From Hymenolepis diminuta (taxonomy: Eukaryota; Platyhelminthes; Cestoda; Cyclophyllidea; Hymenolepididae), in contig CAADRB010000031.1 of the NCBI GenBank assembly GCA_900708905.1, forward strand, positions 1,249,638 through 1,313,637: a DNA stretch of 64,000 nucleotides, given 5' to 3'. A program made the translations under genes and the position numbers. Within the stretch, counting starts at the first letter, position 1, and each line of letters begins with the position of its first letter. The notes beneath the pieces are model-generated. The model did no database searches, was not told where the DNA came from, and worked only from the letters and a program-made list of their open reading frames with translations. Of the stretch, positions 27,801 to 42,800 are shown piece after piece.

Positions 27801-30800
27801 TGGCAAATACGTGAATGCTTCTCCCTGTGCTCTACCAGTTTATAGACAACCATCGGACTTGCCTGCTCTGCAACATCTCCAATCGGTGTATAAGAATGGC
27901 TTTAGGAGACAGCTCATCAAATATATTCATCGTCGAAAACGGGCTGAAAAGGCTAGATTACGGATCTTGGCTAGACAATATGCTCGTGACGCTCATGTGA
28001 GTTATGATTTTGCCAATAACTTAACTCTGAATTGTATTTTCACAGTTGTTTTCTAATATAACGGCACCTTGGCGCTTATATTATCCTGGCTGCTTAATGG
28101 GAAATTGTGGGTATAACAGCGGTTGTACAAACCACGATGAAGATTCATCTTGTCAGGGCCACCAGCTTGGATTAACCACTAAGTGCTGGCGACTAGCAAC
28201 AGCAAACGACGATTCTAAACGTAGAACACTACGATCTACAAGTTGATGGCCCAGTCAGGAAGAAGGAAAAACAAGTTTTGTCGTTATAGCGAATACTTAT
28301 TCCAGTTCATCTCTAACTATGTGCGGTATGGGTAATTCATATTAGTTCACATAAATGAATATGAGTTAATCGTTACTTCGATGATAATGGGAAGAAAATA
28401 TAAAATAGATATTAGTTTCCCTTAGGGAAATATTTAATAATTATTCATAATTGTATTTTCTCCTTGACACAAAGAAAGAAGGAAGAAGACTTTCAACTTG
28501 TCCTCGTCACTTTTTTAAGAAAGTGTTCTTACACAGATTGCATATAAGGTATTTATTAAACTTCTGGCAGTGAGTAGACTTCATTTCCACCTATGAACAT
28601 GCAGAAGCAGTAATCGAAAGGCCTTGAGCTTGAGTAAAGAAAGTTTATATAAAATCATGTCTGAGCAAATCTATGAAGACGTCAAGAAGGCCTTTGGTTT
28701 GATCGGGTTGACATGGCCAAATTTTCGGATAATTTAAGGCAAGGGCGACTGAAACGCCACATGTAATATTTTCATCCTCAAAGTTGGCGGTAAATTCAAT
28801 GGGGGCCTTTTTAACCATGAAAAGGCAATAGTACATATTACATTGGGCTGAATAATGAAGTAAAAATTTCGAATTCTCCTGGTCAAACTTTACTACACTG
28901 TCCTCTAATTTTTCTCTACAGCTACGGCCTTACATTCACTTTACTAAATAGTAAAATTTATACTTTATTTTTGTAATAAGCTGACCTATCATTATTAATG
29001 CCCAAAAAATAAATTCCTCTCACGTAAATCTTGGGCGTTCTATCGCCTCATATCAGCGTCATTATTAATATTATCTCAAGTAATACAAAAAATTATAAAA
29101 TTTTTACTTCTGGGAACCAACTGAAGTTAGCTAGCGAAAAGTCCAGACAAATGATAAAGGGGAGGGAATCAAGAGATACAAAGAACAAAGTTGATGTATC
29201 AAAGAGTCTTAATTCATTTAATTTTTGGGCTAAAGTTATACAATACTAAATGGATAATCCATGTTTCATAATTCAAAATTCGACCCTCCTCTCCTGGATT
29301 GAAGCAAATGCTTATCTGCAATGTTCAATACTCATTGACAGGTATTGTTTAATAGAGGAGGGTCAGCCGTGCCGCTTCAATTCAGTTTTCTTCCAGTGGT
29401 CGAGAAGGCAAATGATCTTATTTGATATTCAACAGTTCACAGTTTTAACTTATCAGAGATGTGATAGCTAAAAATTCTAAGTATCAGTAACATATCAAAT
29501 ATCCCATGTTTGGAGTACCGAAATTTTATTCTGTTATGTTTTGTTTTTGCAGTTTTACAAGTTAAATACCATTCTAATAACATGTCCCTCACATATATAG
29601 GAAATTAAGAGTTAGTTATAAGAAATAGGGTTGGAGAATCAGTTGAATGAATAACTGAGGAATTTCTTACAGATGTACACAATTGCTGTATTTGACTTAA
29701 GACATTTAAGTAGTCAGTTGTTTTTCTGTAAAATTTTCCACCCATTTATACGCACTGTGTTTGAAGTTTTCTCACCTTGGATTTTGTTTTTTGTAGGCTT
29801 TCTTTAAGCGTCACGAGAAGTTGATGAACAGTGTCAAACGCAAGCAAAAGGATGCCAAGAACCGAGAAATATTCGAGAAGTGTTTCCCGGAAATTAAGAA
29901 AATTCGTGAAGATCAGAAGGAGAAGGATGGTAGTAGTGGAAAAGGTGATGACGGCCATGGTGCGTCGTCTTTTTTCGCTTGAATCGAGATGTCGATTTGT
30001 AATGTTTAAATTTAGCTTTTTATTGACAGGAAGAAAACGTGGTTTGTTTGTACTTTTGATTGAAAATTTTGTACGTTTCATTGTTCTATAGTCGTGTATT
30101 CATTTTCAGATATGCACCTTCAGAATTATTTTGTCCATATGTCTGATCTTTATAATTTCTTAGTTTGAATTTCAGTGTTACTTTCAGTTAAATCACATTT
30201 TTTAATATTAGTTAAGTGCTTAACCTATGCATTGTTAAATGCTCTGGTTGAGGGCATTTTTTTAATAGTAACTGGTTTTGGGTGGCGTCATGTTGTTGCC
30301 AATATTATAAATAAAGATGTTGTCTTATTCAATATTGCTAATGCTTACCTTTAGATTAGTACCACTATTATTACTGGATTTCTACCGCCACAATCATCAC
30401 TGCTAAATCAAGTCTTTAGTGTGAATAGGTGTGTTAGGTAAAGTGGAAAGAGACGTTCAATTAATATGGATTTGGAGCTAACTTAGACACATACCGGCCT
30501 ATAAACACAGACGTAGTTTGCTAATGGTACAGCACAAATTTTTGTGTAATTCCACGGCAAAGATCTTCAATTTCCACGAAATAACATAAGAGGAAGTAAG
30601 GAAGACAAAATACTAGATTTAAATAGTTTACTAGCAAAAGTTTGAAATGTGTCCAACGAAAGTTTGCTCAGTATTCAGTTCATATTTGAATGTTAGGCCT
30701 TATTTCAAATAAAATTAAGAAAACGTGAGATAAAACAACAGTTTTGTCAAGGAAAATATGACATTTTTTATAATTTGTCTTCCACTTGTCATTATGTCTA

Positions 30801-33800
30801 GAGAGAATATCAAAAACTCGAAGTAAACGGAACAAAATCAAATTAAGCTACCACTATTTGAGTAGTTCTTATTCTTGAAAAGATTGGAATATCTTATGAA
30901 AAGAATATTTTCCTGTCTTTACATTTTTTTTTAAATTGATGTTTATTTGTTTCGTTTTTTTTTGTAATTTGACTAATAGAACAATTCACATTCCTCATGA
31001 GATTATTATGTTCGGTTTACGCACTCTTTCTGTAAATAATACAACAAAATTACTTTAAATTTACCTGGAGACATTTCAGTAATTGAAAATGAGAAAAATT
31101 ATTCTTATAGTCGCAACTCGAAGGTCTACTTTCTAAAATTTTCTTCATTGCGCTACTTTTTTACTCTTAACCCTTCAAACAATCAAAACATCCAATTGAG
31201 ATTTATTTAATTCATTGATTTTAACCTGCTGTCTTTGATATGGTATGTAGTTTCTGGTTACCGAGTTATGGTCCATTAAATATGTATAATTTGGTATCTA
31301 AGTTACTTTGTGGCTTTGAAGTAGAACTTATAGAGAGAGATTAGCCTTAAGAAACTTTAGAATTGAACTTTTACAGTTTGCGTGTAAGAAAGGTTAAAAT
31401 TACTTTATTGTCCATCTTTTTTATTGTTGCCTAAGTAGCTCCTTTTTATGTAGGTGTCTGTCTGATTGAAGATTATTCCTAGAGGTAAATTATTTTAACA
31501 AATATTCTTTCATTAAACATACGCTTTTACTATAGATACCGGTTCAAACACAGGGTCTGGCGCTGACGGTGACCAGATGTATGATGCTGCTGAAGACATA
31601 TCTAAAATGAAGGTCAGTTTTCCCTTATTTAAGATTGCTAACTTGCGGAAGATCTTATGCTTCTTATTCTCCTTTTTTAGGAATACGCCATTGATCCACC
31701 TGTTACATTACCGCCTTGGGAACGATCCTATCGATTTATCTGCACTGCGCACCTCGTAATAGATCCCAAAAGAGATCATATTCGTGCCCAATCTCTAGAG
31801 AAGTGGTCAAGGGAGGATAAAGCTCGCTTCAAGGAGCGCTTTCTGGCTACTCCAAAGAATTTCCCAGCTATAGCTGCCGCAATAGATAAGACGGTGGCCG
31901 AGTGCATTCATTTCTACTATCTCACCAAAAAGACTGAAGGTTACAAGGCGCTGGTGAAAAAACATAGCACCTCGAGACGCCGACGAACTGGTCATTCGGA
32001 TAAGAATGGACCCACAGGACCCTCGCATGGAACTTCGAAAAAGGCTCCTTCGAGAGTGTCCACGCCTGGAGGAGATGATCATAGAAATTCTCCTCATCTT
32101 GACTTGAAGGTAAGCATGGAGTTGTTTTACTATTTCAAGATTGCTATTTCATGAAAATTGGTTCGACACAGTAGTATATTTAATGTATAACTTCGGCAAA
32201 TGCGTCGTGGGTTGTTAGACTGGGAATTTTTTGAGTGGATAGTTATTTCTAGTTCTCATTTCGTTGCGTTTTATGCTCAATGTATCTGACAGCATTACTG
32301 TCGCTTTAGACTGGTGTTGTTTGCATTTGATGTTGTGTGAAATTATCTAGTAATTGGATATTCTTGTAGGAAGATGAAATTCTATTATTCCATGACAAAT
32401 CAGCTTACATGTCGAATGTGATCATGAAATTAGAAGTCTATGGTAAAGGGAATGGGAGAGTGGGAAAGAGGAATTCCAATAGCAAAAGTACAGAATAGAG
32501 AAGGCGTAAATTGAGTTGTTGTACGTAGACGAATTATGATACTACATTGAGTTGACTTTTGTGTTCCTTATTAGCTTAATGAACAGTCAATAAGTGTCAT
32601 CAGATAGGAGAGGGAGAATGTGCTTTTTCGTGTTTGTAAGGTCTCAGAATTGTATTTAATCTTTGACCCGAAATTTGCTTCTAATGGGTTAACTTGGTGG
32701 GAACATATTCCGTCGAGCTGTGGAGTGCTCTAAAATGTTGATACGATCATATTTAAGCTGATTAATGAAAAGGCAATGCAATTCCGGCTAAAAACACTAA
32801 ACTATTAGCAAAATAACAGTAGAATGAAAAGAGGAAACTAATTCAAAGGTGCTAGAATTTCATATAACGACATCCAGTTGCCTCGAGCAAATTTTGCACT
32901 GTACAGGGTTATTCTTTAGTTCGGAAAAACAATTTAATAATTAAACGTTATTTTCACTATAAAAAGGGGAAAAACGCAAAACAAAATGTTAGCATTATCA
33001 AGGAAAAAAATATTTAATCATTTGCATACTTTCATTTTTCCTTGAAAAAATGGGCCAGGAGCGAACTTCAAATCTCACAGATTATGTTTTCTCACTTTAA
33101 TCCGACTACTTTATTCAGAATTAGCAGTATCTTAGAAATAATATACTCAATAGTTAACTACACAAGTAGTCGAATCAATCTGATTTTTTCGTTGTCTGTC
33201 ACATCGTTTTAATTTACAAATATTATCCTTTCCATTCTTTTGAGTCTCTACACGGCCAGGACCTTACCTTTTATCTGCCCTTGTTACCGTTCATCCAAAA
33301 ATCTATCATAAACTTAGTTTTAAGTCAGTTGTGTCTTAAATACCTAACTCCATGCCATACACCATGATTTTGCTATTTAAAAGCACACTTGCATACTTTT
33401 CTTCATAGAATGACGATGGACAGTCAACAACACATCGAAAGAGTGGTGGGAGTTCCGCACGCGGGAGATCTGGACGTCGTGGTGGAAGTGGTGATCATCG
33501 ATCCACAAAGGGTTCTGGTCGTGGAAGATCAGGAACTCCGGTTCCTCCCCCTCAACAACAACAAAGCTCTTCGGTGGCGGCTTCAATGGATCAGACTGAA
33601 AATAAACCGGCTTCTAGTATTCACCAGGAAAGTTCTAAAGCAACATCTGGTAATGGTGATGGTAAACGCCAGGGTTCGGTATCAGCTGTAAAAGTAGAGG
33701 ATGCTAATCAGTCCAGTAATTCTGTAAAGGGAGCTGCGGATTCAGCGACTGCAAAATCTAATGGATCAAGTCAATCTTCGAAAGTAAAGGAAGAGGTAAG

Positions 33801-36800
33801 GCCTTTATTTAATGATTCTGCTCATTTAATGCTACCTAGTTAGCAGGATACTTGATTTTCAATGCTCATGATAGTTGGTAGCTTCTAGATGCTGGCTCAT
33901 TGTAAATTAGATCACGTTTCGAACATCTCGTTAGGTTCTGTTTGATTAACGAATATTACTGGATGTTTGTTATCAAAGGACTAGTGGATAATATTCGAAA
34001 GTGAAATATATTAACCACCTTATCCCTATTTTCGTTTATGCTTTTATCAGCTTGTGATAGTAATCTAATGCATACAAATCAGCCTACATCAAATAAAGGC
34101 TTTGTATGTCTGTGAAGATGAGAGATATGTAACCACTCAGTCTGTAAACTTGTATAGTTCGTGATAAGTGTTTTTTCCTGCTATGAAGTGGGTTAAAACT
34201 GGTTTCTGATTTCGAAAACTCATGGAAATACAAATTTAAAAATATTTAACGTTTAAAACTGAGCTCCATTGGAGTAACACACCCTCAGTTGCTTCGGACT
34301 AAGGTCTTAAGGATAAAAGACCACCAGTTCTCTGTCTAAGATATTAATTAGTCTTCAGTTCTCATTTCTAAAATCTTCAAATTGAGTTTTTTATCCTTTT
34401 GTTGAATTTTTATTGTCAACTATAAATTCGCCTGTCTGACTCGTATCTTTGATATGATCTGCAACTACCCTGTCAGTGGTCACGGGTTCGGTGTTCATTG
34501 GTGCACACCCAGCCTGCTGAATAACCAACCGCTGTATAATTAAGGAATGGCAGAATTTTGGTCATCTTGATTGAGAGCCAATAGTGGTATCTGTTTATTG
34601 ATTAACGTTTGACTAGTAAAGGCTTCGCAGTGACATCTTTTACATTTTCACTCAATTTAAATGATATCACAGCATTGCACAACAATAACAATAACAACAA
34701 CAACAACAACAACAACAGGCTAAAGCATTTTGCAAGTTTCATTATATGGAAAAGTACGGCAATCAGCATTTTTTAGATGTAGGTTCTTAGCTTAGCCAAA
34801 GTTGGGCTTTCTGCGGACCGCAATTCGCCCTTGTGAATGATAAACATCTCACAAATATTTTGATGGATAAGCTGAGTGTCAGTACTATTGTTATTGTTCT
34901 TTGTTTTTGTGGTGAGTATTAGCGCGATCAGTGTTGAGATTGCCAATTCTTTCCTGTTTCATTAAAGGCTGGGAAGTAACCGATTTAGGCCATTTGAAGA
35001 TTACTATTGAGAATTTTTCAAACGATACGTTGATGAATCAGATTTACAAGTAAGTTCAGTCAAGTTGGGTTTAGTTCATGTTTACAAAACTTAAATTTCT
35101 TTTCTAACGATAAATCAGAGTTTTCTGGAAATGCTTGAATATTTTATCTTTTTTGTTCATTATATTCATTAGTTTTTAAACATATAATTCAAACAGCTAT
35201 AATATTTTTCAGGCATTCTTTGTCGGAGAAAATGTTGTTTAGTGTAGTCTGAACTCTGCTGTTATTTCATAATTCGTTTTCTGTAATTTTTACGTTGATA
35301 TCTGAGTAAACAACGCATCTACGGTGTACATAATTTTATAAAATTATTTTGACTCCAATTTCAACGTATTTAACTTATATGAGGTTGTGTTACCTTTCCC
35401 GTCGTTAAAATAATTTTTCTATTTATTTATTTTTAAAGACTATACTTTACACCACTCAGACAAGCGGATGCATAGCTGTAATTGAGCGGTAATAGTTTGA
35501 ACAAAGGATAAGGAGTTTTGGCATTCCTGATATTCGCTTCCCTTTTCTCAAATCGGAAGAAATATCTGCTCTTTACTTTTCAGAAATACTTCGAAGTGAC
35601 TCCTATGAGTGTATTTTTGAACAAATCCAAGATGGGTCATCTCAAACGGTTAGATGTTTTATTTTTGATGTTATATTCACTCAATACAAACTATTTAGCC
35701 CCAGTTTAGTCTATAATGCTTATAGAAGAATTTAGAGCTTTTCTATGAAAGTAATACTGTGTTTGGAACTCTTAGAAATTGCTCTTTGGCTGGAGTTCTA
35801 TTACCTGCCGTCATGTTAATATTCATAAACCACGATGAAGGTTCAGAGAGAGATGAGGGACAGAGGAGATGAGGTACCACCATACGGCTGGTAAATGACA
35901 AGTGTGTGTCTGGTTGCATTTGTCTTAAGACGCGTCTTCTTTTTTCTGTCGCTTGCCGCAATTTGAATATAAATTGGGTGGAAGTAATTTGGGAATTTTG
36001 TGATGTGGAGGTTGTAATAGCACTTCTAAGACAGAAGTGGATGAGATGATGTCTACTTCGTTGATATGACTGTTTTGGAAGTTGTTGATGCTTGCAGAAC
36101 GTGACGAATGTGTTTGAAGGTCTAGGGATCTGGGATCTTCTGGTCAGACTACTGTAGCGAAGTAGCGTGGTGTTGGAGTTGCCTGGTAGAATTTGTTGTA
36201 GTTACTATTGATGCTCTGTTCCTGATTCAGACAGCCTCGGAGCATATGTCATTTCAAAGGTAAATACCAACTTAACTGAACCTTTGTATCTTTACTAAAG
36301 AGTTTAAATCTCATTCTTATAATCGAAATCCCTTTGAAAGGAAGCGCTTTTAGAAACTCGCACCCTAGACCTTCTCGGATTATAAATTCGTATTCTTTCC
36401 CTTCTCTTGACCATTACGAATTGGTCCGGCAGTCTACCGGATGTGCACGAATTTCACAAGATCTAATCATGTTGACCGTGTTGATACTGGCACACTTCAA
36501 TCTGATTAAATGACTCATTTATTGACGAAATCCAGTTGTTCTCCCATAGTTGCCATCTTTTTTTACGATAAAGTCCCTTTTACGTCAATTAGTATATAAT
36601 AGATAATATTGCGCTTACGAAACATCACCTAAAGGTAATTATTTTTCCTCCTAAATTCAAATTTAGTCCTTTATGATCAGTGTACTTGCGTGATTTCCTA
36701 TTGATTTTTAGGGAGGGAATCCTCCACAGACTATTCAGACAACATCCTCGACGCTGGAGCCTCGTAGAGGCTTTACTGCTTCGCCTCGTCCTCCCAGTAA

Positions 36801-39800
36801 TACGCTGATCACTGACACTATCAACTTGGCACAAAGTCCCAGCTTAGTGACTTTTTCGCCATATTCTCATGCCGATGATCCGGTTATCAGTCGTCCAACA
36901 TTCTCAGAAGCCAGCAACATCGGTTCTGGTATTATACCCTCAAAAGGTATGTTGATTAACCATCTGTATTCTATGCAAGTATCTATAATAAAAAGCGCTC
37001 TGTCTCTCCAAAGTCCTACTAAATAGACTGCTAAAATCTTGGTTTATTGAGTACCCAAACAGAGTAAAGTTGCGTAATAGGGAAAATGAGGAGGTAATAA
37101 GCGGAAGGGATTGCATACTTCTGGTTGAGTTGACTGTCTTGACTCTTTGTTTGCTTGATGAGTAGGCCATAAAGAATCAATCATTTAAAACTCTAAGAAT
37201 AAATGAAGCATATGAGTCTTCATGCTCGTTCGTGTTTAAATGATGATCTCAAAATGTCCTATTTAACGTTACACTTATCTTAATGACAATAAAATTAACT
37301 CAGATGAAAAATAGACCAAGAAAAGAAACGTATAATTTGGACAAACCTAAGTATTGAGAGAAAATAGGCTAAACAAAGGTCATTGGGACTTGTTGAGTCC
37401 ATAATGTTATGTAGAAGGCAAGTTTGGGGTTCACTAGGGATGGATCAGAAAGTTTTCTAAGCTAATCCACAAACAAGATAAGAAGACAGAATTCCTATAT
37501 CATAGAAGAATATGGAAGATATCTTTCATGCTATTAGAAAGAACGTGTACAGTTAGATGGGTGGACCCTTTAATGGAGGAACGGGAGACGTTAAGCCAAA
37601 ATGCTTATTTAACGTTTGGGGAAACGAATAAACAAACCGAGGAAGAGTTAACTCTGTGCATGCAGTGCGTAGAGAATGTTAGTTAGCTAAAGGAGATCCA
37701 GATAGAATCCCTTTACGTTTACATTACTTCATATTTGAGCCATTAATCAGTGTCAAAATATCTCTGCCACGGTAGTGTTGTTTACTTTTTTGCTGTGAGA
37801 CTGTCCGTTTTCCATGCTAAGCTCTCTTTTCCTGAAATTGGCTTTAGTTTTGGGTAATGATAAGTCCAAACTCGAAGTAATATAAAGATAGCATATATCA
37901 GTTATTCAGACGAACATTAATTGCGAATAAATCGCCATTATAAATGAGAAAATTTCTCCCTAGAAGCATTACCATTACATTTGATAATCGCCATTTATTA
38001 TAGACTCAATCGCTGCTAGTGTACTGCCTGCAGGTTTACCAGAACAGCTTGCCAATCTCACCAAAACTGGTGCCATCTCCTCTGAGCTTCTGGCTAGTAT
38101 TCCACAACTCGCTTCCAGTGCTTCAACTCAAGCTCTAGCGCAGGTTCTAGCTCAGGCACAGCATCAGGCGAAGGCTGTTGGTCATGACCAATCCAATGAT
38201 CCAACAGCGGCCGCTTACAGCAAAGCAATTCTAATAGGAGACTTTTGTACTGCTCAACAACTGTCTAGGGGCAGTACGCCTCAACAAACACCTTTGCCAA
38301 CTACTGTTAACATGACTGGAACGAGTATTCAACGAGTTGGTAAGAACATATTTTCGTTCATCATTAAATCGATTCGATGTAGGAAAAATGACCGGTTAAG
38401 AAGTAAAGCTTCTAACAATACAATTGCTGGAGGTAGAAGAGGTAAATATTCTAAGATATAGGTCCTAAAGAGGGTAAACTGTTACGACGCTCGTGATGCG
38501 ATGGATGCTTTCTTTTTAGACTTTCTTGGATTAGGGTTTTGAGGATTTTCGCTCAGTTGGAGATTATTTTTCGAGTTTGTGTGGTGAAAATTGCACCAGT
38601 TGTCCGTTTCATTAAAGATCCGGATTCATTTGCAATTTCTGCAATTATACACTTCAAAAATCATTTTTTCCTTTTGAAAGCGGAGAAAGTGTACCCTAGG
38701 TTTATATTATTTGCTGGTATTGTATTTTCCAAATTAAAAGCTCCAACGCGGTTAGTTGTTCTTCGATTAGCGTGCTCATTTGCGAAATCAGAAACCCAAG
38801 GTTCGAGATCAATTATTGCACATCCAGGATGTGGAATGGCTAACTGTTATAATGTGTGAGCCAAAAGTTGCAATTTCATGAGATACGCTACATTTGTTCA
38901 GACTCCAGAGCGTGATTTAATCAGGCAGGACTAATCTGGTAAGCAGATTAAACCAAGCATTTATTGACTGAATTATGGGAGTATTTATACATTTGGTTTC
39001 GGGTTTGTCCCGATAGTAATTTTCCGAAGAAGATTGAACCAATCATTGTACTTGATGGAATATGAGTGGTTAATCAACAAACTAGTTGATGAATAGTGGT
39101 CGACCTCACTATGCCGCGTTCCTCCATGATAACGTGTAATTGCACTTCCGGTGCACGCCAAAGTAACCTTTCGCCTTCCCATCACTAAGCCCATTGGTTA
39201 AGTCTGGTTAATAAAGAGGGAGACGGAATTTGAGTTTTTTCTTCAGAGAGGCTTAGTGATGCTATCACTACACCTAAAACGAGCGTCGTAAAGGCTTTTC
39301 TAAATGAGCTTTGAGATTCTTACTATACATTTTCTGTACTGTATTTTTATATAACCTTTTATTTTGGCAGTAGGTTTTCTTACCTCTATTGCTAAAAAAA
39401 TATGTCATTCTTAAAATACGTAGTAATTATTATTGTCAAATCGGGCTTTTGAGCCACTATTATAACGTATTACCCTGTCTTGTTATTTTTCCAGCTGACT
39501 ACACTGATCCAAATTACTTGAGTAACCGAACAATTGATCCTTCAAGCCTCCCCATACCAGCCAAGCGTATGAGCGTGATGGGCTCCACTCCTACCAGTGG
39601 TTCACGCAGTGGTCTAGGAGGGGGACACATGCGTTCCCCGCCTGGCGTTGGTGGTTATCATCACCAACAGTCGCTCCCACCGCCTCCATCTTCGATTTCT
39701 CGACGTCGACCTATGCCTGGTCAGCCTGGTTCGACTAGTAAGTTGATCCCTTTCTCATTTCAATGGATCTTAGTTCAGTTATGTGGTCATAGCTCTTCCC

Positions 39801-42800
39801 CCTACATTCAGACACTCAATACTGATTTAGACTGTTAAATAGTTTTAATCTCATTATTGTGCATACCGATTAGGCACTTTTATCTTCTCCCTCCATCACT
39901 GGATCAGTAGTTGTTAACCCAGGCTTAAGGCCAATTTCTCTTGTTCTAACAGATCACAGTTTTGCTACTTGATGCATCGGTAGATAAGCTATTCAAACTA
40001 ACTCTACAGCTCTGGAATTCGTCCTACTCACATTATTGTAGATACTTAGTCAGTAAATCATTCTAAGTTAGTTTCTTCCTACACACTGACTGTTTTAACC
40101 TCTGTTGTTAGGGTTTCTGACAGTACTATGGCCAAGATTTCCATCCAGTACAGATGAATTTAGGTGTGGCTAAGTAGGCCAGTATTTTATATTTATCTTT
40201 AAACTCGACTCTTTCTTTTAGACATCGATACACCCAGGCAATCATCGGGAATGTCTCTCTCAGGTTTATCCCAAGGTGGAGGTATCTATGCCCCGCAGCC
40301 GGGAGGCTATGCAGGTGGGGACACGCTGGTCGCTACGAAACCGTCAGGTTACCAGGAACTGACAGGTATCAATCCACCATCCAAGGTAAGCGGTTCAATT
40401 TACCAGTCATGTACTTGACTTATACACAAACATACATACACATCCGCCGTTACTTAAACGCTCTCGAGTGAGCTTAAGAGGATTAGGTGATGTTGATTGT
40501 GAATGATGTCTGTAATGAATTTTACGCCGAACATGTGATTATGCACCAACCTGTTTTGGTGAAATATTTGTAATCATTTGTGTTTAAGTTCTAATCTAGC
40601 GCTGTGATTAGTTTTGTCAAAGCAAATCTTTGTACTATTTTAGATTATGAAAGTCACACGAAAAGCGAATGATGGTAATTCAAATGAAGGATGAGTGCAG
40701 TCGGGTTAATGAAAAAGAATTCAAATGATCAAAAAGAACTTGAATTTTTCTGGAATCTCTATTAGGTGGCCTGCTTTTTGCTTAAGAGCTTGAGTCCGTT
40801 GCAACAATATCTGACTTTTCAGTGTCCAAATTTATAGATCTAACATCTAGATTTCAGATTAGAATATTTAAGCTCAAATAACATAAACTAGAAGATTTTA
40901 CTTATTATTGGCTCTCAAATGACTGAGAATGACATTAAGTGGTAATTAATAATGACTGAAAAAATATGTTTTGACCATAGTTAGCTGAACTATTGCACTT
41001 TCAACCAATGTATTTACGACAGTCGTTCAGGTTGGCAAGACTTTATTTCTATCTTAGGTACATAGTATTCAGGTTATGTCTTGATGTAAGTCCTCTGATT
41101 ATGAACTGTCTGATAAATTTGTGACAAAATGATCCCTTTAAATATGCCCTGACTTCGTTATTTACTCTTATACGACCTCCAGTTCCTTCATATGCTCAGA
41201 TGTTATCTCACGAATAAAACTTTAATCTTTTTTGTATAACAATGGATAGCAATGAGGTCATACTTGGATGATTGATCAAACGTTGAAATACTTTTTAAAT
41301 TATCAGTGTTTCACTTGAATTACGCTAATTGAGTTCGTGTATTTAAGAAAAACTTATAATTAACGCGTGTGCATAGTAGAACTTAACGGTAAATTCATTG
41401 GTCATTTTCCCCGATTAGACAATATGGTGAATCATTTTGGACAAGTTGAATTTCATCTATCCTAAAGGGACTTATTGCGATTAAATTTCGCTTGAGGAAT
41501 AATAGTAATATTGTAGAACGATTCATCATGCAAATTCAAACTAAGTTATGGTAAACCTGATATAGAGTTGTGCACCTACTAAAGCATTAATACAAATTAA
41601 TTTCAGTTACAATGTGAAACATCAACTGTATAACAATCCTGCCCTCATTACATTAAGTGTGACTGGTGAGCACTTGTTAACATTTTCAAGCATTTAATCA
41701 ATATATGTACACCGGACTGGGTATTTTCAAACTTTTCCTGAGGGTGTGGACTTCTGTCAATATTGTCTAAAGGATAATTTGAACAACTTACTTGAATTGA
41801 TTCCCAATCAAACTATTGATGAAACTTAACAATGTTTTTTAAACTTTGACGTCCTCTATTTTGCACCTGAATTGCGTTATAGTTCAGTTCTTTTATTTTT
41901 ATATTGTTGCAAAAAAAGTGTAACTGACGTTTTCGCGTAATAATTTGGCAATTTTTCCAATTGTGCAATATGGTGAGGTCTTAAAGATAAGGGCACTCTT
42001 ATTTATTTTAGCTGAGCGGCTCAGACTCCTTGAGTCCTTAAAGACAAGATGCAATCCCTTAAAAATAAGCAATGTTTAATTTTTGATTTAGATATTACAT
42101 TTGAAACTATATCATGAGATAGAATTATCTTGAACATGTGCTCTGAATTTGTGAGGAAAATAACTAAAAGTTATTCAGATTCTCAAGCTTTTAGGATTGG
42201 TTCTGTTCTTAATTAAATTTGTGATTGATATATATTAAAGACTAACATTCGAGAATTTAACCATTGCCATTTAACTTCAAGTAGGCATCATTACGAATCA
42301 AAGTGGAAAATCGAAAGATTTAGACACAAAGAGCTTTCCTAGGGAGAGTAGGAAAAGTTATTGTTTTGCCATGCGATTGATGCTTCTTATCGCTAACTGG
42401 GATGTCCACAAAATTAAGCTGCTAATCGTAAAGTCTGGGATGGCTAAAGGTTCATCCCAGTGACTCAAAATATCTAGAAGTTAGAAGTTGAAAGAGAGAC
42501 TGAATATCTCTATTTTGAAGGTTTCGTGCCTTGGACCAACCAATTGTGATCTGAAACACTATTGTATGACAATCTCCCTCCCCTCTTAGTACCTATTTTG
42601 TTCTTTTTTCTTATGGGGATCTGTTTACTAAAGTGATGACAGATAATTCGCATTTGTCGAACAGAAAGGAATATAAGTTTAAGATAGTCTTGTAGTAACA
42701 TTGTTAACGAATCTCTTCTCTGGTATTTATTGCTTAAATAAATCTCCAGTTCCTCAACAGTAATCTGAAGTCTTGATAAGCACAGAGTTTTGGCTTTTAA

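Noticed and set aside
35584..35648. Possible extra corepressor exon (cag/AAATACTTCGAAG... /gttaga)
   Set aside because: Splice-like signals are present, but the encoded sequence is unlike the surrounding low-complexity protein, and exons 11 and 12 already join in frame without it.
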